Source: Desulfosarcina ovata subsp. ovata
GTDB taxonomy: Bacteria; Desulfobacterota; Desulfobacteria; Desulfobacterales; Desulfosarcinaceae
DNA: 64,000 nucleotides
Reading direction: 5' to 3'
Assembly: GCF_009689005.1 (NCBI RefSeq)
Contig: NZ_AP021879.1
Location: 5,241,724 to 5,305,723, forward strand
The notes below the pieces were generated by a model. It was given only the letters and a program-made list of their open reading frames with translations, did no database searches and had not been told where the DNA came from. The first letter of the stretch is position 1, and every line of letters starts with the position of its first letter. A program made the translations under genes and the position numbers. Shown piece by piece: positions 8,565 through 16,076 of this stretch.

Positions 8565-8640
8565 GACATTCACCCGGATCATCACCGAAGAGAAAGCCCA
8601 TATCGACCAGTTCCGCAAGTTGCTGGCCAGCGGCGAATGA
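8551..8640 (+). pseudogene. C-terminal remnant of a ferritin-like/rubrerythrin gene
   Basis: In a frame shifted relative to the preceding kinase, about 28 codons read ...GETFTRIITEEKAHIDQFR KLLASGE and then stop at 8638-8640. The pattern E-x(2)-F-x-R-I-I-x-E-E-K-x-H-I-D-x-F matches the last iron-binding helix of ferritin-like/rubrerythrin proteins (E-E-x-x-H). Nothing upstream in this frame is ferritin-like, so a deletion appears to have fused the kinase end to the ferritin end. Short length limits certainty. Confidence 0.45.
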
Positions 8641-8660
8641 CATCGCTTTCCATCCTCGGC

Positions 8661-8694
8661 GGTGGCAACGCCAGCCAAAACTGGCGTTGCCACC
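8661..8694. terminator. Hairpin between convergent genes
   Basis: A perfect 14-bp inverted repeat (GGTGGCAACGCCAG / CTGGCGTTGCCACC) around the loop CCAAAA lies between the kinase/ferritin remnant (plus) and the aldolase gene (minus). There is no U-tract on either side, so it may be a Rho-assisted or RNA-processing hairpin rather than a classic terminator. Confidence 0.6.
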
Positions 8695-8706
8695 GTGACG
8701 GGTATA

Positions 8707-9510
8707 TCAGCGGTTGCGCATCTCTTCGAGCAGCTGGGCGGCTTCGTTGACCGTCATGTTTTCGTGAATCAGGCCGTGAACCGCCGTCAGCAGGGCCACC
8801 GGGTAGGGGCTCTGCCAGACATTGCGGCCCATGACGATTCCTTTGGCTCCGCCCTGCAGCGCGCCGTGGATCATCTTGAGGGTGTCGAGATCGGTTTCGC
8901 ACTTGGGACCACCGGCGATCATGATCGGTACGGGGCAGCCGGCGACCACTTTTTCAAAATCCGTTTCCGTGTAATAGGTTTTGATGATGTCCGCACCGTG
9001 CTCCGCACCCACCCGGGCACCCAGAGCAATGAATTTGGGATCTTTTTTCTTGTCTTCATTGGTTTTCCCCAGGCCGATGACACCAAGCAGGGGCAGATCC
9101 CACTTGCGGCACTCCGTGGAGAGGCCGGCCATGCTGATCAGGGTTTCGTGCTCATAGGGAGAGCCCACGAAGGCCGATGTGGCCACGGCATCCACGCCCA
9201 GGTGCAAGGCCTCCTTGGCCGTGGCGGTTTGCCCCTCACGGGTCAGCTCCGGTCCGGCGATGGTGGCCCCGCCGCTGGCCCTCAGGATCACGCCGGGATC
9301 GCCGGCCGGATCAAAGGCGTGATTGTAAATGCCCTTGGTCATCAGCCAGCAGTCGACCTTTCCGGTGGCATCCAGCTGGCGGATGGTTTCAGCAACATTC
9401 ACAATGCCGGTCATGGGTCCCAGAGCCATCCCATGATCCACGGCCAGGACCAGGCTGCGCCCGGTATCCTTGTTCAGTATTCTTCTCAGGCGTCTCTTTT
9501 TTCCATGCAT
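8707..9510 (-). CDS. DhnA/LsrF-type class I aldolase
   Basis: 267 residues, related to LsrF (3-hydroxy-5-phosphonooxypentane-2,4-dione thiolase), DhnA fructose-bisphosphate aldolase and the archaeal ADH synthase AroA'. Visible family marks: LAVDHGMALGP, LRASGG, GADIIKTYYTE (the Lys is the Schiff-base candidate), AGCPVPIMIAGGPK and MGRNVWQSPYPVA. It is the last gene of a minus-strand cluster, 48 bases after the dehydrogenase; GAGGAACAACC precedes its ATG. The substrate is unknown. The LsrF resemblance favours a phosphorylated ketose-type C-C bond cleavage or synthesis. Confidence 0.85.
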   Translation of the reverse strand: MHGKKRRLRRILNKDTGRSLVLAVDHGMALGPMTGIVNVAETIRQLDATGKVDCWLMTKGIYNHAFDPAGDPGVILRASGGATIAGPELTREGQTATAKEALHLGVDAVATSAFVGSPYEHETLISMAGLSTECRKWDLPLLGVIGLGKTNEDKKKDPKFIALGARVGAEHGADIIKTYYTETDFEKVVAGCPVPIMIAGGPKCETDLDTLKMIHGALQGGAKGIVMGRNVWQSPYPVALLTAVHGLIHENMTVNEAAQLLEEMRNR

Positions 9511-9541
9511 GGTTGTTGTTCCTCTAGTCGGTTAGGGATAA

Positions 9542-9561
9542 TTTTTGACAGAAATCGCCTA
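9542..9561. repeat. Solo tip of repeat family A
   Basis: The sequence TTTTTGACAGAAATCGCCTA is the inverted terminal part of repeat A (full copies near 13.6, 20.8 and 58.7 kb). Only about 20 bases remain, and they supply the TAG stop codon of the upstream dehydrogenase gene (9559-9561). Confidence 0.6.
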
Positions 9562-10590
9562 AAACATCACAATCCCCCGGATCATCTCCTGGGCCTTGGC
9601 CCGTTCGACGGCATCCAGAAAGTTATCCAGGGTGAAGGTATCGGACACCAGGTCGTCCACGCGGATCTCACCCGTTTCGATCAATGTCAGGCATTTTTTG
9701 AAATCGTCGGGGGAACAGGCGAACGTGCCGGTCAGGGTAATCTCCATATAGTGCAACCAGCGGGGATCCACACTGATGGCCTCACCGGCCGGAGGCCCGC
9801 CGAAGACGTTGAAGGTTCCCCCCTTGCGGGTCAGCTTCAGGTTGGCTTCCACGACCTTGGGAATGCCCAGGGAGGCAATCACCACTGCAGCCCCCTTGCC
9901 ATCGGTGATCTTCCCGATGGCGGCGGCATGGTCCGTGGTGGATGGGTTGATGCAATGGTCGGCACCCATGGCCGCGGCCACCTTCAGCCGGCTGTCCAGG
10001 ATATCGACCACGATCACCGTGGCCCCATGCCACTTGGCCATTTTCAGGTGCATGAGGCCCATGGGACCGGCCCCCAGGATCACCACATGGTCGCCGGCCG
10101 CTACCCGGCATGCCTTCAGGGAGGCGTAGACACAGGAGAGCGGCTCGGCCAGGACCGCCTTCTCAAAAGGCAGGTCGTCCGGAATCTTGACCACACCGCC
10201 GATGTCGATGATCTGCTTCGGCAGACGCACGTATTCGGCGAATCCGCCCTCGATGCCGTGGGCCAGACCGAACTCATGGTCGCACAGATTATGCCGCCCC
10301 TTGCGGCAGTACTCGCACCGGCCGCATACGGCGATGGGATAGACCGCGACCCGGTCGCCAATGGCATAACCGGATACACCCGCCCCGATCTCGGCGATTT
10401 CGCCCACCACCTCGTGGCCCAGAATCGTGGGCAGCTCCTTGGGCAGGCCCTGGCCGAGCAGGGTTTTGATATCGGTGGCGCAGATCCCGGAGACCCGGGT
10501 GCGCACCACCATTTCCCCTTCACCGGCAGTGGGGGTGGGGTAGTCTTCGATGCGAATATCGTTTTTTCCGTATACAACCGCCGCTTTCAC
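9559..10590 (-). CDS. Zinc-dependent medium-chain alcohol/polyol dehydrogenase
   Basis: 343 residues, MDR superfamily (Tdh/sorbitol-dehydrogenase-like). Catalytic zinc ligands fall in GICATDI and GHEVVGE. The structural zinc lobe is CGRCEYCRKGRHNLC. The NAD(P)-binding site is LGAGPMGLMHLKMAKWHGATVIVVD. It likely oxidises a secondary alcohol of a sugar or polyol. Its ATG overlaps the stop of the TrpF-like gene by 4 bases (ATGA), implying translational coupling. The protein ends ...IVMF at a TAG contributed by the tip of a repeat-A element, so the native C-terminus may have been altered slightly. Confidence 0.9.
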   Translation of the reverse strand: MKAAVVYGKNDIRIEDYPTPTAGEGEMVVRTRVSGICATDIKTLLGQGLPKELPTILGHEVVGEIAEIGAGVSGYAIGDRVAVYPIAVCGRCEYCRKGRHNLCDHEFGLAHGIEGGFAEYVRLPKQIIDIGGVVKIPDDLPFEKAVLAEPLSCVYASLKACRVAAGDHVVILGAGPMGLMHLKMAKWHGATVIVVDILDSRLKVAAAMGADHCINPSTTDHAAAIGKITDGKGAAVVIASLGIPKVVEANLKLTRKGGTFNVFGGPPAGEAISVDPRWLHYMEITLTGTFACSPDDFKKCLTLIETGEIRVDDLVSDTFTLDNFLDAVERAKAQEMIRGIVMF

Positions 10591-11297
10591 GTTTTCTCAC
10601 CTCTCTTTGTTGATGCCTGTCGGATGGCATCCATTAACCGTTTGACCTTGGCCGGATCCTTCTTTCCGGAGCGTGCTTCCACCCCTGAACACAGATCGAT
10701 GCCATACGGATCCACGGCGGCCAGGGCGGCGGCGACATTGTCGGGATCGATGCCGCCGGCCAGCCAGACGGGAAACCCGGCGGGCACCATCTGCATGAAG
10801 GTGCCCGCCAGCGCCCAGTCAAAAGTCAGGCCGGTTCCGCCAAATTTGATCTGGCCCTGTTTGATCGCTGCCGTATCCAGCAGCAGGGCGTCCACACCGG
10901 CCTGGAGATAGGCCTCCACGCCGGCTTTCAGATCGTCCAGCTCGACTTGGCCGCCGGCCTGGGGCAGATGCACGGACTGCCAGATTTGCGTTTCCGGGAA
11001 AGTCGATTTCAACCGTTTCAGCACGGCCCGGTCCGAATCGCCCAGAAACTGCACGGCAAAGGGGCATAGGTCCTGGATGAGACGATGAATGCGGCTTTCC
11101 GGCATTTTACACACCAGGGCCACGGCCGGCAGTGGCGGCGCGTCGAACAGGGACCGGGCCGCTTCGATGGTCAATGACCGGGGTGAGAAATCCACCTCCA
11201 CCACCACGCCGAAAAAATCGGCACCGGCCTCGGCCGCCAGCCGGGCATCGTCCGGATTGGTGGTGCAGCAGATTTTGGCATGGTAAGGTGTCGGCAT
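10587..11297 (-). CDS. Phosphoribosylanthranilate isomerase-like protein (TrpF family)
   Basis: 236 residues, TIM barrel of the TrpF family. It has the N-terminal KICCTTNPDDARLAAEAGADFFGVV pattern, the phosphate-binding region GGIDPDNVAAAL, and IDLCSGVEARSGKKDPAKVKRLM at the end. TrpF normally performs the Amadori rearrangement in tryptophan synthesis. Here it lies in no trp operon: it sits 2 bases after a GHMP kinase and overlaps a dehydrogenase. The first motif reads KICCTTN rather than the usual KICGxTxxED, replacing the common Gly. Either it is the relocated TrpF of this organism or a paralogue acting on another phosphoribosylamine-type compound. Confidence 0.82.
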   Translation of the reverse strand: MPTPYHAKICCTTNPDDARLAAEAGADFFGVVVEVDFSPRSLTIEAARSLFDAPPLPAVALVCKMPESRIHRLIQDLCPFAVQFLGDSDRAVLKRLKSTFPETQIWQSVHLPQAGGQVELDDLKAGVEAYLQAGVDALLLDTAAIKQGQIKFGGTGLTFDWALAGTFMQMVPAGFPVWLAGGIDPDNVAAALAAVDPYGIDLCSGVEARSGKKDPAKVKRLMDAIRQASTKRGEKT

Positions 11298-11299
11298 AT

Positions 11300-12514
11300 C
11301 TACCCCTTGAGCCAGTTGTCGTTGGTGAAACTGCGCTCCACGCCATCCTCGCGAATGGTTCCGCCAAGGTTGTCCACCTCGGTCTCGATAATGCGCGTCT
11401 TGGAAATCTTCAGCGACTCGAGATAGGAGAGCACCCGGTCGTACACATCCGGTTTCTGGGTCAAGGCGAATACCGTCGGCCCCACCGAGCTCATGCCAGC
11501 AATCTCCACTCCGATCTTTCTAAAGACGTTGATGTACTGGTAAATGGGGGTGCCGAAGTTACCGTGCTGCTCACACTCGGCCCGTTTGGAACCCAGATAG
11601 CAGATGTCGAACAGAGCATCGCCCATCTTCTGCAGATCTCCCTTGATCATGGCCGGCAGCATATCGAAGAGAACGATCTGGGCCTTGGCCCCGGCCTGCA
11701 GGGCATCCAGGCTCCGGGCCCGCCGCATCAGCAGTTCCACCTCGGATTCGGCCGAGGTCTCCTTGCCGCGGAATTCGTCTTCCAGGCTTTGGACCTCCGG
11801 AATAAAAATAATCGCCTTGGTATTGGGCAACTCGACCCGATGAGCCAGCATGAGATCGTCACTGGCCACCACCCAGCCGCCGTTGACGCCCACCATGGCC
11901 CCGATGCCGGTTTCGAAGGCGGGCAGCAGGAAACCGTTGTTTTCCGGACTCTCCTCACAGGAGTTGTAGCCCATGATGCGACGCAGTTCCCAGCCATGGA
12001 AGGGCCGCCCCAGCACCTCGTTCATGCCGATGCACGCCGCGCACATGGTGCCGATGGAAGACCCCAGACCCACATGCCGGCGTTTGTGGTCGTGCAGTTC
12101 GATCTCGAACCCACCGGGATATCCCAGCAGTTTTTTGAAGATGTGTCCGAAATGGCTGACGATGAGCTGCCGTTCACCGGAGGCGCGGATCTCCGGTTCG
12201 TCGATGGCCCTTATCTTGGCATGAAAGTAGATCGCGATGCTGACCCCGAGGCCCCCGCCCCCGGGGCGGTTGAGGTTGAACCGGTTCATGTCGAGCACCG
12301 TGGGATGCAGCCGGGCCGGGACCTTGACCTCGATCTCGTTATGCTTGACCTGGTTGTAGCCTCTCGGTTCGATACCTAACGTTTCGTAGTCGCGGATAAA
12401 GCGTTCATCACCGGGTTTGAATTCCTCGAGAATCGTGGTGACCTTGTCGAAACGGCCCCCGATAATTTCTATTTCGATTTTCTCTCCCTGCCGCCCACTT
12501 TCCTGTGTGGTCAT
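11300..12514 (-). CDS. GHMP kinase family protein (beta-RFAP synthase-like)
   Basis: 404 residues. The ATP-binding motif of GHMP kinases is seen in RRHVGLGSSIGTMCAACIGMNEVLG, and an N-terminal substrate segment reads VKVPARLHPTVLDMNRFNLNRPGGGGLGVSI. Overall it resembles the COG1907 group that includes beta-ribofuranosylaminobenzene 5'-phosphate synthase of methanopterin synthesis, an enzyme using PRPP. It is first in the cluster; GGGGGGAG precedes its ATG. The combination with a TrpF-like isomerase suggests a ribosyl-phosphate-linked pathway; the actual reaction is not known. Confidence 0.78.
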   Translation of the reverse strand: MTTQESGRQGEKIEIEIIGGRFDKVTTILEEFKPGDERFIRDYETLGIEPRGYNQVKHNEIEVKVPARLHPTVLDMNRFNLNRPGGGGLGVSIAIYFHAKIRAIDEPEIRASGERQLIVSHFGHIFKKLLGYPGGFEIELHDHKRRHVGLGSSIGTMCAACIGMNEVLGRPFHGWELRRIMGYNSCEESPENNGFLLPAFETGIGAMVGVNGGWVVASDDLMLAHRVELPNTKAIIFIPEVQSLEDEFRGKETSAESEVELLMRRARSLDALQAGAKAQIVLFDMLPAMIKGDLQKMGDALFDICYLGSKRAECEQHGNFGTPIYQYINVFRKIGVEIAGMSSVGPTVFALTQKPDVYDRVLSYLESLKISKTRIIETEVDNLGGTIREDGVERSFTNDNWLKG

Positions 12515-12723
12515 TGGTTCTCCCCCCTGTAAGATTCTGTAGGCATGTCGTCGCTAAAGGGTACATGCAATGGCGCTGGTTGTCAGGTGCGTTGCTTTCA
12601 GGTTCGGACGGGAACGCAAAATTTCTGCAATCCGACCGACGATCGCCAGATAATTATGATTCAGGGTGTAAACACGATTCGATTGCTGGCTTGCAGCCGA
12701 TAAAGTTGCTGTTGATAACATGG

Positions 12724-13554
12724 TTAAAATTTTTCTGTCAACTTTTCATACTCCCCGGCTTCAGCTATCCGTCCCCGTTTGCGGCATCCCTGAGCATAAA
12801 TAGCGCACTTGTTTTTCAACATGGCGATGGCGGCCGTTTGCTGATCCTCGGACAGACAACCGCATTGCAACAGGCGGGTGATCGATCGGATGCGGTATTT
12901 GTCCAGTTCGGGCATGCGCGAGAGTTGGTCGGCATGGCCGCCGTGTTTGACGATCAACGGGCGCTCGATCAGGTGGATCGGGTATTTCCAGGCGATGCGT
13001 AGCCATAGATCGTAATCCTCACAGGCCGGAAGATCGGGATCGAACCCCCCCACTTCATCCAACAGGGACCGGTGCAACATTACTGCCGAGGGGCTTACCA
13101 GGCACAGTTCCAGACTGCGCTCGAAGATCATGCCGCCCTCCTTGCGATGGCGTTTGCCCGGATTGACCCGCGCTCCGTTTCGGATCCAGAGTTCCTCGGT
13201 CTGGCAGATCAGGGCATCGGGATGACGGGAAAAAAAATCGACCTGGGCGGCCACTTTGCCCGGCAGCCAGGCATCGTCCGAGTCCAAAAGGGCGATCAAG
13301 TTGCCTTCGGCAGCCTGAATGCCGGCATTTCGGGCGGCGCTGACCCCCTGATTGCTTTGCCGAATGACCTGAATCTGCGTCCCGTAGTCCGCCAAAAGGT
13401 CGGCCGTGCCGTCGGTGGACCCATCGTCCACAACGATCAATTCCAGGGCGGTGTAATCCTGATTAAGGACCGAGTCAATTGCGGACCGGACCGTCCAGGC
13501 CCGGTTGTAGGTGGGCAGGACAACACTGACCAGCGGTGATTTCCCGTTATTCAT
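12724..13554 (-). CDS. Family 2 glycosyltransferase
   Basis: 276 residues, GT-A fold. N-terminal VSVVLPTYNRAWTVRSAIDSVLNQ is followed by VVDDGSTDGT (nucleotide-sugar binding), GVSAARNAGI and the DxD-type ALLDSDDAW motif (about residue 93). Further on, EDYDLWLRI is the usual acceptor-side ED motif. No membrane segments are seen, so it is probably cytoplasmic or peripheral, acting on lipopolysaccharide or a secreted glycan. It stands alone, with 200 bases to the GHMP cluster and a repeat-A element upstream. No strong ribosome site precedes the ATG. Confidence 0.9.
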   Translation of the reverse strand: MNNGKSPLVSVVLPTYNRAWTVRSAIDSVLNQDYTALELIVVDDGSTDGTADLLADYGTQIQVIRQSNQGVSAARNAGIQAAEGNLIALLDSDDAWLPGKVAAQVDFFSRHPDALICQTEELWIRNGARVNPGKRHRKEGGMIFERSLELCLVSPSAVMLHRSLLDEVGGFDPDLPACEDYDLWLRIAWKYPIHLIERPLIVKHGGHADQLSRMPELDKYRIRSITRLLQCGCLSEDQQTAAIAMLKNKCAIYAQGCRKRGRIAEAGEYEKLTEKF

Positions 13555-13612
13555 GGTCGCTGACCATACTGTCCGGCGGGCTCCTGCGCAAGGATCATCT
13601 AACCAAGGATTT

Positions 13613-13774
13613 TAGGCGATTTCTGTCAAAGAATATACCCGCCTGCTTGTCTTTTCATCCGTCTTCTGCGTTGGGCTTTTCCATACATAGCCCCACTATA
13701 CATAAAAAAGCCCGCCTTGAATACGAATGAAAATCCGGCGCATCCTGGTATATTGTTATCCGCCAATCGCCTTA
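13613..13774. repeat. Repeat A, copy 1 (about 162 bp, MITE-like)
   Basis: One end reads TTAGGCGATTTCTGTCAAAG and the other, inverted, TAAGGCGATTGGCGGATAAC; both are followed by AATATACC, giving imperfect terminal inverted repeats of about 28 bp. Inside, GGGCTTTTCC...AAAAAAGCCC forms a further hairpin. Close copies lie at 20764-20926 (inverted), 51851-52090 plus 53686 (interrupted) and 58677-58839. The right tip provides the TAA stop (13772-13774) of the MFS gene. Confidence 0.85.
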
Positions 13775-15022
13775 CGGGTTGCCCGGTTCCGGCTCCGTAC
13801 GGGGGTCCATGGCCGTTGCCACCGGGGATGTGCTCTTCATGGGCACGAAGGCCACCTGCTCCTCCACCGGAACAATATCGATTTTTTCCCGCTTGCGTAA
13901 GTAGAGGGTAATGCCGGCAAGTGCGGCGTTGACCATGCACCAGAAGGCGAAGAGGCCGAACGGTGTGCCCATCAGGGTCATCACTCCCGAGGCGACGATC
14001 GGGCTCATGCTGGCGCCGATGCTGTAGGCAAAGAGCAGACCGGCGCTCACCGCCACGGCATCCTGTCCACCGAAAATGTCGTGGGCGCGGGCCACCGCCA
14101 CCGGATAGACCGCGAACATCATGGTGCCGAAAACGCCCATGCCGGCCAGCAGTGCCCCGAAGGAGTGCCTGCCACCGATGAACATGACGGCGCTGAAGCC
14201 GGCGATGGCGGTGGCAATGACGCTGAGCACGACGGTACGGTCAAACCGATCCGACAGGGAGCCGATGACCCATTGGGCCGCCAGGCCGGAGAAGACGGTC
14301 GTGGTCATGATCCACGACAACTGGTGCAGGGTCAGTCCGATTTGGGTACAGAACAGCGGCGTCAGGGCATAAAACGCGCTGTTGGTAAGTCCTGCGGCCA
14401 TGCTGCCGAGCATTCCCAGGGGGGATTTTCGGAAGATGGTCATGAAGTGATAGGGCTTGGTCTCCGGCAGGCGTGGATGGACCCCTTCGGTGGCCGATAC
14501 CGGCACGAGACACAGTGCGAAAAGGATTCCGCTGATCACGAACAGATCGGGGCCCTGGATATCGGCGACATTGAGCAGCTGCTGGCCGATGCCGATTCCC
14601 AGGTAGCTCAAGGTCATGTAGATGGAGAAGATCCGTCCGCGGAAGTGCGGTTCGGTGCACTCGTTGAGCCAGCTTTCGATGACCATGAATAGGCCGAAGG
14701 ATGTCGTGCCGCTGAAAAATCGCAGCGCCCCCCAGAACCACGCCGACAGGTAGAGGCCGTGGAGCAGGGCGGCGGCGGTGGTGGTGGCGGCAAAGACCGT
14801 GAAGGCACGGATGTGTCCCACCCGCTGGATGAGCCGGTGGCACAGGAACGATCCGGCCAGCAGGCCTGAAAAATAGCAGGAAAGAACGAGGCCGGACGTG
14901 GCCGTGGAAAATCCCGCCAGTGCCATGCGTGTGCTGAGAAGGGTACTCAACAGGCCGCTGCCGGTCAAAAGAATGATCGTGGCGGTAAACAGGGCGCCGA
15001 ATGCACCAATGGTATTTGCCAT
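13772..15022 (-). CDS. MFS transporter, YcaD-like
   Basis: 416 residues with about 12 hydrophobic segments. The motif VIESWLNE after helix 4-5 is diagnostic of the YcaD/UMF group of major facilitator proteins; GSLSDRFDRTVVL is the second-half loop motif. The start is taken at 15022 because GAGGTGA lies 6 bases upstream; an upstream GTG would add 6 residues. The cytoplasmic C-terminal tail is Pro/Glu-rich and stops at a TAA donated by repeat A. Substrate unknown; export of small molecules is typical. Confidence 0.88.
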   Translation of the reverse strand: MANTIGAFGALFTATIILLTGSGLLSTLLSTRMALAGFSTATSGLVLSCYFSGLLAGSFLCHRLIQRVGHIRAFTVFAATTTAAALLHGLYLSAWFWGALRFFSGTTSFGLFMVIESWLNECTEPHFRGRIFSIYMTLSYLGIGIGQQLLNVADIQGPDLFVISGILFALCLVPVSATEGVHPRLPETKPYHFMTIFRKSPLGMLGSMAAGLTNSAFYALTPLFCTQIGLTLHQLSWIMTTTVFSGLAAQWVIGSLSDRFDRTVVLSVIATAIAGFSAVMFIGGRHSFGALLAGMGVFGTMMFAVYPVAVARAHDIFGGQDAVAVSAGLLFAYSIGASMSPIVASGVMTLMGTPFGLFAFWCMVNAALAGITLYLRKREKIDIVPVEEQVAFVPMKSTSPVATAMDPRTEPEPGNP

Positions 15023-15150
15023 GGGCGTCACCTCAACCAAAAAAGGGCAGACACGTTCCGATCGTCATGGATCGCTTATCGGCTGAAAACCGGCGCTAAA
15101 AAGCAGATTATGGCAATTTAAGCAACCTATTTTTTCTCCTCATGTTTGGG

Positions 15151-15906
15151 CTATCGGAGAGCGACGTAGACATACCCGCCACTGCCGTAGCCGTGCATTT
15201 TAAACATGTGGTGGTAATCCGTTGACAGCCCGTTGAAAAAGGTTTCGAAACCGACCTGATAGGGTCGCGTTTCATCGGGATCCACATCGAGCATGGTGAC
15301 GCGGTCGGTTTTGGCATCATAGGCGCCCACCGGTGAAATATGGGGAATATTCAGGGTGGGGATCAGGCTGCCCTGATCAAAATGGGCGATCAGCAATCCC
15401 CTGCCGTGCCGGTCAAAATCGATCAGCCGTTTTTTCAGCAGCGTCCGGAGCGGTGATTGATGCGGCGTGTTTTTGGGCGTGGGAACAATGTCCACATGGC
15501 CGGCCGTCAACCCGTAAATGGCGATGCTGTCTTTGATTACCTGGCCCAGCAGGGGCAGGGGCAGCCCGCGGCGACCGTGATAACCGCCTGAGCTCATGCG
15601 CTGTTTCCAGTGTCCGGTGGGAACCTGGTCGAGGATTTCGGCCTGGGTGATGGGGCGGATGCCGTTGGCACCCAATGAACGGAGGGCATTGATGCACGCC
15701 ACCACGCTGGCCACCGAGCATGACGAGCCGTGGAATTGCTTGACATGATGCTTCCAGATGGCCTGTTTGAGTGGGTTCCACCAGGGGCTGATCGATGGAT
15801 CGACATACTTCACCCCACCCTTACGAAATGACCCACTGGCGGTCAGACGGTGAAAACCGTACCGGGTGTAAAGATAGGGGCGGACCAGATGGCGCAACAG
15901 ATTCAT
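15151..15906 (-). CDS. Phytochelatin synthase-like papain-fold protein
   Basis: 251 residues. The catalytic triad of the phytochelatin synthase/clan CA fold can be placed: Cys63 in FHGSSCSVAS, His189 in IPHISPVGAYD and Asp207 in MLDVDPDE. The His-to-Asp spacing of 18 equals that of plant enzymes. Bacterial members mostly cleave glutathione to gamma-Glu-Cys rather than polymerise it. The start at 15906 is set by GGGAG seven bases upstream. No signal peptide is evident. A role in thiol or metal homeostasis is inferred from the family; the gene stands alone between an exporter and a transglycosylase. Confidence 0.78.
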   Translation of the reverse strand: MNLLRHLVRPYLYTRYGFHRLTASGSFRKGGVKYVDPSISPWWNPLKQAIWKHHVKQFHGSSCSVASVVACINALRSLGANGIRPITQAEILDQVPTGHWKQRMSSGGYHGRRGLPLPLLGQVIKDSIAIYGLTAGHVDIVPTPKNTPHQSPLRTLLKKRLIDFDRHGRGLLIAHFDQGSLIPTLNIPHISPVGAYDAKTDRVTMLDVDPDETRPYQVGFETFFNGLSTDYHHMFKMHGYGSGGYVYVALR

Positions 15907-16076
15907 TTTTATCTCCCGGGCAGTTCGGATGGGACGATTCCGATGGTGCAAGCATGCGTTGATGTGCTCAAAAATATGGTCATTGATCGAATCGATTCAA
16001 GTTTTTTGCACGATCGGCGATGAATCGATTGATGGATGACAATAATTCAAATAACCAAACCTGAGGATGTGCTGTT

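Noticed and set aside
8662-10911. A 749-codon plus-strand open frame across the aldolase and dehydrogenase genes
   Set aside because: It runs antisense to two well-supported enzymes and is low-complexity His/Gln/Gly-rich translation typical of shadow frames.
13626-13940. Short frames within repeat A encoding MNTNEN... or MKRQAGG... peptides
   Set aside because: The same peptides recur wherever the repeat occurs, in both orientations and with variable ends, so they reflect the DNA repeat and not genes.
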